DNA from: JAICUY01 sp038250515
GTDB lineage: Bacteria; Chloroflexota; Limnocylindria; QHBO01
Assembly (NCBI GenBank): GCA_038250515.1
Contig: JBBSCG010000080.1
Coordinates: 1 to 5,339, forward strand
Reading direction: 5' to 3'
Length of the DNA: 5,339 nucleotides
Shown here: positions 1 to 5,339 of the stretch, piece by piece
Position numbering within the stretch: the stretch's first letter is position 1
Layout: each line of letters starts with the position of its first letter
Program-made: the position numbers and the translations under genes
Notes under the pieces: model-generated
The model's input: the letters and a program-made list of their open reading frames with translations, nothing else
Database searches by the model: none
Told to the model about the DNA's origin: nothing

Positions 1-693
1 GGGGCTGGGGGAGGACGAAGCCGTTGCCGACTCAGAAGCGGACGGCGACGGTGAGGTGGTCGCCGTCGGCGTTGGTGTTTCGCTGGGCCGGATGGTTGAG
101 GAGGCTGTCGCGCTCGGACTCGATGAGGCCGGCACGCTCGGTGTCGAGGTTGGGCGGGAAGCCTGGGGCGTCGGGGTCCCACCTGGATGCGCCGTTGGGG
201 TCGGGCGTGGCCGAAGCGTAGCGGCGGCCGGGGCTGACGCGATCGAGGATCGGCTGGGCAATGGCGCTGGCGTGCCAGTCTCGAGCTCCGGGGATGTCGC
301 GGCCGGCGATTCAACCGCCGTGGCCAATGGCTGAGCCCGTGGCGTTCCCGTCGCGCCGAGCACGCCGCCCGTGCCGTGATTCGGCGACGGTCCCGGCCGG
401 CCGTCGAGCAGCAGCGGACCGCTGATGCCGAGGACCAGCGCCGCGAGCGCGCCGGCTGCCGTGAGCGTGACGAGGCGACCGGAGAGGGTCGGCCGCCGCG
501 GTCGAGCCGCGACGCTTGGCCGAGAAGCGGGCAGGGCGGCGCGGCCGACGTCGATCGACGTCAGCGAATCGAGCGCGACCAATTGACGCATGCACTCGGG
601 GCAGACCGATGCGTGGAGGGCTGCGTCGCGTGCCGGCTCGCCGACCGCTCCGTCTGCCAGCCAGGCCGCAAAGGTCTGATGTGGGTCGCTCAC
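1..693 (-). CDS. Membrane-anchored zinc-motif anti-sigma factor, partial (C-terminus beyond window)
   Basis: The frame starts at GTG (693-691) and stays open for 231 codons to the window edge, so the 3' end is missing. The N-terminal region carries H27-x3-C31-x2-C34 (HASVCPEC), the HxxxCxxC signature of zinc-binding anti-sigma (ZAS/putative zinc-finger) domains that hold an ECF sigma factor inactive at the membrane. A single hydrophobic segment at about residues 74-96 (LVTLTAAGALAALVLGISG) would span the membrane, with the ZAS domain in the cytoplasm. From about residue 98 on, the protein is low-complexity, dominated by Pro, Ser, Thr and Ala, and is presumably an extracytoplasmic stalk; any sensor domain would lie beyond the window. 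The gene overlaps the upstream sigma gene by four bases (GTGA), which implies translational coupling, and GGAG (701-698) precedes the GTG by four bases. The anti-sigma role is inferred from motif, topology and context; the ligand or signal is unknown. Confidence 0.82.
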   Translation of the reverse strand, partial: MSDPHQTFAAWLADGAVGEPARDAALHASVCPECMRQLVALDSLTSIDVGRAALPASRPSVAARPRRPTLSGRLVTLTAAGALAALVLGISGPLLLDGRPGPSPNHGTGGVLGATGTPRAQPLATAVESPAATSPELETGTPAPLPSRSSIASAPAAATLRPRPTPTAHPGGTPTPQASRPTSTPSVPASSSPSATASSTIRPSETPTPTATTSPSPSASESATASSSPSP

Positions 694-1250
694 CGTTCTC
701 CGGCGGGAGAGACGATTCGGGCCGCGATGCGCAGCACCCCTTCGGTGAGGGGACCCGGCTGAAAATCAGCCTCCCCGTTGCGCGAGGCTGCGAGGTACCG
801 CGCTCGTGCCCTTGCGATAAGGCGCCGCGTGGCGCCCGGGGCCGCGTCGACAATCGCCTCGACGTCCGAAGGCGCGAGCCGCTCGATGCCTGACGCCACC
901 AAGACAGCGCGCTCGGTCGTCGAGAGCGTCGACAGCGCCTGGAGCACCGACCGGCCAATGCGCATCGGACGTAAAGCTGCCAGGCGAGCTTCGGTGGTCG
1001 GCGCATCCTGGTGATCGAATGAGACGCGGACCACGGAGCGCAGGACGCGTGCTCGGAGCCAAGCGGCCGAGCGTTCCGGATGGCGCAGCTCGTCGACACG
1101 ACGCGCCCCTTCGGCCAGCGCTTGACGCGCCGCATCCGCAGCCCGCCGCCGATCCCCGAGCGTCACCAGCAGCGCGAAGCCGTGCAGGCGCGTGCCGTGC
1201 ACGTCGCGGAAGGCCACGCGCAGTAGCTCGTCCTCGGACGGCGTCGGCAA
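690..1250 (-). CDS. Divergent ECF-type RNA polymerase sigma factor
   Basis: A 186-residue protein, the usual size for an ECF sigma factor. Residues about 15-75 fit a sigma region 2 helical core, including the AAWLRARVLRSVVR stretch that resembles the typical 'aWLyriarN' segment, although the usual acidic 'DLVQETF' motif is poorly preserved (DAARQALAEG). After a linker, residues about 103-155 form a sigma region 4 helix-turn-helix: LSTLSTTERAVLV, then a divergent second helix (APSDVEAIVDAAPGATRRLI), then RARARYL, matching the family pattern of 'L..Lp..eR.v' followed by 'RAR..L'. There is no region 1.1 or 3. The start is TTG (1250-1248), chosen because GGAGG sits five bases upstream; the nearby ATG is out of frame. 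It is followed by an anti-sigma gene with a GTGA overlap, which strongly supports the sigma assignment. Because region 2 is divergent, promoter specificity cannot be guessed. A sigma-like regulator without true sigma activity is the main alternative. Confidence 0.8.
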   Translation of the reverse strand: MPTPSEDELLRVAFRDVHGTRLHGFALLVTLGDRRRAADAARQALAEGARRVDELRHPERSAAWLRARVLRSVVRVSFDHQDAPTTEARLAALRPMRIGRSVLQALSTLSTTERAVLVASGIERLAPSDVEAIVDAAPGATRRLIARARARYLAASRNGEADFQPGPLTEGVLRIAARIVSPAGER

Positions 1251-1255
1251 TGCAT

Positions 1256-1260
1256 CCTCC
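1256..1260 (-). promoter_or_regulatory. Ribosome binding site of the ECF sigma gene
   Basis: On the minus strand GGAGG lies five bases before the TTG at 1250. This supports the TTG initiation codon. The ATG that overlaps the end of the GGAGG is in a different frame and would not give the sigma protein. Confidence 0.7.
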
Positions 1261-1331
1261 GGTGCAGTCAGGTACGCAATGGTCGGTTGTCGGTTGGAGT
1301 GTAGTTTACGGGTGCAACCATGGGGAATCGG

Positions 1332-1359
1332 TCGACAACGCTTGACAGCATGCTAAAAT
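1332..1359 (+). promoter_or_regulatory. Sigma70-type promoter for dnaG-rpoD, extended -10
   Basis: A -35-like TCGACA (1332-1337, five of six matches to TTGACA) is separated by 16 bases from TAAAAT (1354-1359, five of six matches to TATAAT). The -10 is preceded by TGC, an extended -10 element. Transcription would start near 1366, giving a leader of about 57 bases before the dnaG ATG. This would be recognised by the housekeeping sigma factor, which the operon itself encodes, so autoregulation is possible. A perfect TTGACA at 1342-1347 lies inside the spacer but is only six bases from the -10, so it cannot be this promoter's -35. Confidence 0.6.
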
Positions 1360-1390
1360 GGAGTCCCAGCCCTTGACAAACCCCTTGACA
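1341..1390 (+). repeat. Three CTTGACA copies in the dnaG promoter/leader
   Basis: CTTGACA occurs at 1341-1347, 1372-1378 and 1384-1390. The last two belong to a tandem pair of CCCTTGACA (1370-1378 and 1382-1390) with a 12-base period; the first and third share the longer CTTGACAGC. Although each contains a perfect -35 hexamer, none has a recognisable -10 at 15-19 bases downstream, so they look more like repeated protein-binding boxes or remnants of duplication than tandem promoters. The function is unknown. Confidence 0.5.
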
Positions 1391-1404
1391 GCGCCTCGAG
1401 GCGC
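1391..1404. repeat. Perfect 14-base palindrome in the dnaG leader
   Basis: GCGCCTCGAGGCGC is identical to its reverse complement and directly abuts the third CTTGACA. It ends 18 bases before the dnaG ATG. As DNA it could be a dimeric repressor site; as RNA it could fold into a short hairpin with a GCGCC/GGCGC stem and a TCGA loop. Neither role is shown by the sequence alone. Confidence 0.45.
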
Positions 1405-1422
1405 CGAGAACCTGCCCGTCGT

Positions 1423-3273
1423 ATGACTTCATCTGGCATCGTCGCCGAGATAAAATCGAAGCTGAGTATCGTCGACGTGGTCGGCGAGACCGTCGCGCTG
1501 AAGCGTGCCGGTACCGCGTACAAGGGTCTCTGCCCATTTCATGCCGAGAAGACCCCCTCGTTCGTGGTCAATCCCGATCGGGAGAGCTGGCATTGCTTCG
1601 GCTGCGGCGAGGGCGGCGACATCTTCAGCTTCCTGATGCGGCGTGACGGCCTCGAGTTCCGCGAAGCGCTCGGTCGGCTCGCGGAGAAGGCCGGGGTCGA
1701 GCTCAGCGAGCGCACGGCGCGCGAGGATCGGCAGCGCAAGCGCCTGCGCGAGGCGCTCGAAGCGGCGATTGGCTGGTATCGCGAGGTCCTGCTGCGCACA
1801 CCGCAGGCGGAACGCGCCCGCGCCTACCTGGTCGAGCGGCAGCTCAGCGAGGATACGCTCGAGCGCTTCACCATCGGCTTCGCGCCGACGACCTGGGACG
1901 CGCTGACCAAGCGGCTGCGTTCACGCGGCTTCAGCGACGACGAGCTGGTCGGCGCCGGACTGGCGAGCGCATCGAACCGTGGCGGGGTGATCGACAAGTT
2001 CCGCGGCCGGATCATCATTCCGATCCGCGACCAGTCCGGGCGCGCGGTCGGGCTTGGCGGCCGCATCATGCCGGATGGGGAAGGCCCGAAGTACCTGAAC
2101 TCGCCGGCCACGCTGCTCTTCGACAAGAGCCGCACGCTGTTTGCCATCGACCTTGCCAAGGTCGCCATTCGACGCGAGAAGCTGGCGGTGATCGTCGAGG
2201 GCTATACCGATGTGATGGCCGCTCACCAGGCCGGCTTCACCAACGTCGTCGCGTCGCTCGGCACGGCGCTGACGCACGGGCAGATCGAGTTGGCGACGCG
2301 CTATGCGGACGGCGTGGCGCTGGCCTACGACGTCGATCTGGCGGGCGAGGCCGCGACCCAGCGCGGGCTGCTCGCCGAGCTCGGCCCGGACCAGAGCGTG
2401 AGCAAGGTGCGGGTCATCCGCATTGCCGCGGGCAAGGATCCAGATGAGCTCATCCGGACCGATCCCGATGCGTGGCGTGACGCCGTCGCCGCAGCCAAGC
2501 CGGTGGTGGAGTACTTCATGGACCGCACCGCGGCGAGCGTGGATCTGAACAGCGTCGCCGGCCGACGAGAGCTGACCGCTCGCGTCATCGATCTGCTGCG
2601 CCGCGTCGGGGACCCGATCGAGCGGGCACTGTATATCCAGCAGCTCGCACGGACGGTCAACGTCGAGGAGCGCGTCCTCAACGAGGCACTGGCGCAGGCG
2701 CCCGCGCCGCGGCACGAACCCGTTCGTCCGCCGCCGTCGGCACAGCCGGAAGCAGCTCCGATGCTCACGCCGCTGGAGGCCGAGACGATCCAGCTGCTGC
2801 TGCTGAATCCGGCGGCCGTCGACGAGCTCGACGATTACGCCGCGAGCGACGCTACCGGACGGCTTCCGTTCCGTGACGCCGTCGCGCTGTCACTGATCGG
2901 TGCGTGGCGGCAACGGGCTGCCGCCGGCGGCGTATCCGGCGCCGAACTGGAGGCATTCGTGGCCTCACTGGATCCTGCCACCACCTCGCTGGCGCGCGCT
3001 CTGCTGGCTGATGTGGCACGCGCCGAAGCGGAACCGCGGCTGGGTGGCGAGGCGGCCCGTGAGGCGTTGCGAACCTGCCTGATGCGATTGCGCACCGCGC
3101 GCATCGAGGAGCAGATACGCGACGGGAGGCTGCTCCTCGAGGAGGCGCAGCGCGAGGGGGATCGACGACGGCTCGAAACGATTGAACAACAGATCATGCG
3201 ACTCGGCCGCGAGAAGGCCGAGGTGACCAAAACGATGCGAGAACCGGCGCGAGCCGGTGCCAGGAGGAGTTGA
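1423..3273 (+). CDS. dnaG: DNA primase DnaG
   Basis: A full-length 616-residue bacterial primase, which synthesises the RNA primers for leading- and lagging-strand replication at the fork together with the DnaB helicase. The N-terminal CHC2 zinc-binding domain shows C37-x2-H40 (GLCPFHAEKTPSF) and C58-x2-C61 (HCFGCGEGGD). The catalytic core carries the RNA-polymerase-domain motif RGRIIIPIRDQSGRAVGLGG (194-213) and KYLNSP (223-228). Its Toprim motifs are VIVEGYTDVMA (256-266, catalytic E259), SLGTALT (278-284) and AYDVDLAGEAA (301-311, metal-binding D303 and D305). A Pro-rich linker (about 425-446) leads to a helical C-terminal domain (about 450-616), in the position of the DnaB-binding P16 domain. 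ATG at 1423 is the only start codon in the frame after the stop at 1354. No convincing Shine-Dalgarno precedes it, so initiation may be weak or unusual. The stop overlaps the start region of rpoD, so the two are almost certainly cotranscribed. The assignment is secure. Confidence 0.98.
   Translation: MTSSGIVAEIKSKLSIVDVVGETVALKRAGTAYKGLCPFHAEKTPSFVVNPDRESWHCFGCGEGGDIFSFLMRRDGLEFREALGRLAEKAGVELSERTAREDRQRKRLREALEAAIGWYREVLLRTPQAERARAYLVERQLSEDTLERFTIGFAPTTWDALTKRLRSRGFSDDELVGAGLASASNRGGVIDKFRGRIIIPIRDQSGRAVGLGGRIMPDGEGPKYLNSPATLLFDKSRTLFAIDLAKVAIRREKLAVIVEGYTDVMAAHQAGFTNVVASLGTALTHGQIELATRYADGVALAYDVDLAGEAATQRGLLAELGPDQSVSKVRVIRIAAGKDPDELIRTDPDAWRDAVAAAKPVVEYFMDRTAASVDLNSVAGRRELTARVIDLLRRVGDPIERALYIQQLARTVNVEERVLNEALAQAPAPRHEPVRPPPSAQPEAAPMLTPLEAETIQLLLLNPAAVDELDDYAASDATGRLPFRDAVALSLIGAWRQRAAAGGVSGAELEAFVASLDPATTSLARALLADVARAEAEPRLGGEAAREALRTCLMRLRTARIEEQIRDGRLLLEEAQREGDRRRLETIEQQIMRLGREKAEVTKTMREPARAGARRS
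3262..3267 (+). promoter_or_regulatory. Ribosome binding site deciding the rpoD start
   Basis: AGGAGG lies within the last codons of dnaG, eight bases before GTG at 3276. The in-frame TTG at 3270, which would overlap the dnaG stop as TTGA, is only two bases from this site and is therefore the poorer start. Placement inside dnaG fits translational coupling of the two genes. Confidence 0.75.
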
Positions 3274-3275
3274 GC

Positions 3276-5180
<1,905 letters not shown>

Positions 5181-5189
5181 GGGACCGAT

Positions 5190-5217
5190 ACGGGCGGCCC
5201 GTTGGCCGCCCGTTTTT
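5190..5217 (+). terminator. Rho-independent terminator of dnaG-rpoD
   Basis: A perfect 10-bp stem, ACGGGCGGCC (5190-5199) with GGCCGCCCGT (5204-5213), closes on a four-base loop CGTT and is followed by a run of T (5213-5217). It begins 9 bases after the rpoD stop and would separate the operon from the tRNA gene. Confidence 0.92.
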
Positions 5218-5245
5218 GACCAGGCGCCCGGCCGGACCCTATAAT
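5216..5245 (+). promoter_or_regulatory. Sigma70-type promoter of tRNA-Asn
   Basis: TTGACC (5216-5221, five of six matches to TTGACA) is followed after 18 bases by a perfect TATAAT (5240-5245). Transcription would start near 5252, about a dozen bases before the mature tRNA. The sequence after the -10 is G/C-rich (CCCGGCCG), like the discriminators of stringently controlled stable-RNA promoters. The -35 begins on the last T residues of the preceding terminator. Confidence 0.8.
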
Positions 5246-5264
5246 CCCGGCCGTTCCCCTTCGT

Positions 5265-5339
5265 TCCGGCGTAGCTCAGTGGTAGAGCGGGCGGCTGTTA
5301 ACCGCTTGGTCGTAGGTTCGAATCCTACCGCCGGAGCCA
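5265..5339 (+). tRNA. tRNA-Asn (anticodon GTT)
   Basis: A complete 75-base cloverleaf including the CCA end. The acceptor stem TCCGGCG (5265-5271) pairs with CGCCGGA (5329-5335), followed by discriminator G5336 and encoded CCA (5337-5339). The D stem is GCTC/GAGC, with GTAGCTCAGTGGTAGAGC visible. The anticodon stem GGCGG (5290-5294) pairs with CCGCT (one G-U), enclosing the loop CTGTTAA with anticodon GTT at 5297-5299, which reads AAC and AAU. The T arm is GTAGG-TTCGAAT-CCTAC. It has its own promoter and is not part of the rpoD transcript. The window ends exactly at its 3' end. Confidence 0.97.

Noticed and set aside
311..1135. Long minus-strand open frame of 274 codons overlapping the anti-sigma and sigma genes
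   Set aside because: Its product is Arg/Pro/Ser-rich with no recognisable domain, and it overlaps two genes whose frames have clear motifs and linked start/stop signals; it is a GC-rich shadow frame.
1282..1295. Tandem GTCGGTT repeat
   Set aside because: Only two 7-base copies in a GC-rich leader; easily explained by chance.
1298..1327. Minus-strand promoter for the ECF sigma operon (TTCCCC, 18 bases, TACACT)
   Set aside because: Only three of six -35 and four of six -10 matches, and no recognisable ECF-type -35; too weak to call, though a promoter must lie in this region or upstream.
1342..1390. The three TTGACA hexamers as -35 elements of tandem dnaG promoters
   Set aside because: No plausible -10 hexamer lies 15-19 bases downstream of any of them; the nearest good -10 (TAAAAT, 1354) is only six bases from the first.
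1921..2715. Minus-strand open frame of 264 codons opposite dnaG
   Set aside because: Antisense shadow of dnaG; no domain and no supporting ribosome binding site or neighbour.
3270..3272. TTG at 3270 as the rpoD start (TTGA overlap with the dnaG stop)
   Set aside because: It is only two bases from AGGAGG, while GTG at 3276 has an ideal eight-base spacing; kept as an alternative adding two residues.

Overview
This is a GC-rich bacterial chromosomal window built around a core replication and transcription locus: a DnaG primase gene followed directly by the gene for the primary sigma factor (RpoD/SigA), then a strong intrinsic terminator and a tRNA-Asn gene. Divergently transcribed from it, on the minus strand, is a small two-gene operon for an ECF-type sigma factor and a membrane-anchored, zinc-motif anti-sigma factor, which is cut by the left edge of the window. 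The GC-rich coding sequence, GTG/TTG starts, the primase and sigma sequences and the Pro/Ser/Thr-rich tail of the anti-sigma suggest a high-GC lineage such as Chloroflexota. That placement is an inference from general sequence character, not a demonstrated assignment.

Layout. Positions 1-693 (minus) hold the N-terminal 231 residues of the anti-sigma protein. Positions 690-1250 (minus) hold its cognate sigma gene, joined to it by a 4-base GTGA stop/start overlap. Positions 1251-1422 are the divergent intergenic region. It holds a good extended -10 promoter reading into dnaG, three copies of CTTGACA (two of them in a 12-base tandem), and a perfect 14-base palindrome just before the dnaG start. 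dnaG occupies 1423-3273. rpoD follows without a gap; its best start is the GTG at 3276, served by an AGGAGG lying inside the end of dnaG. A 10-bp-stem terminator (5190-5217) closes the operon, and the -35 of the tRNA-Asn promoter lies on its T-tract. tRNA-Asn(GTT) fills 5265-5339, with CCA encoded.

How the genes work together. DnaG makes the RNA primers for replication and RpoD directs housekeeping transcription; their pairing is the widespread 'macromolecular synthesis' arrangement. The divergent sigma/anti-sigma pair looks like a self-contained envelope-signal module and has no obvious functional link to dnaG-rpoD beyond the shared intergenic region.

I see no mobile element, CRISPR array or clearly new multi-gene system. 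The most notable items are a roughly 32-residue insertion in region 3 of RpoD that looks like a partial internal duplication, and the unusually structured dnaG leader (CTTGACA repeats, palindrome, no clear Shine-Dalgarno).
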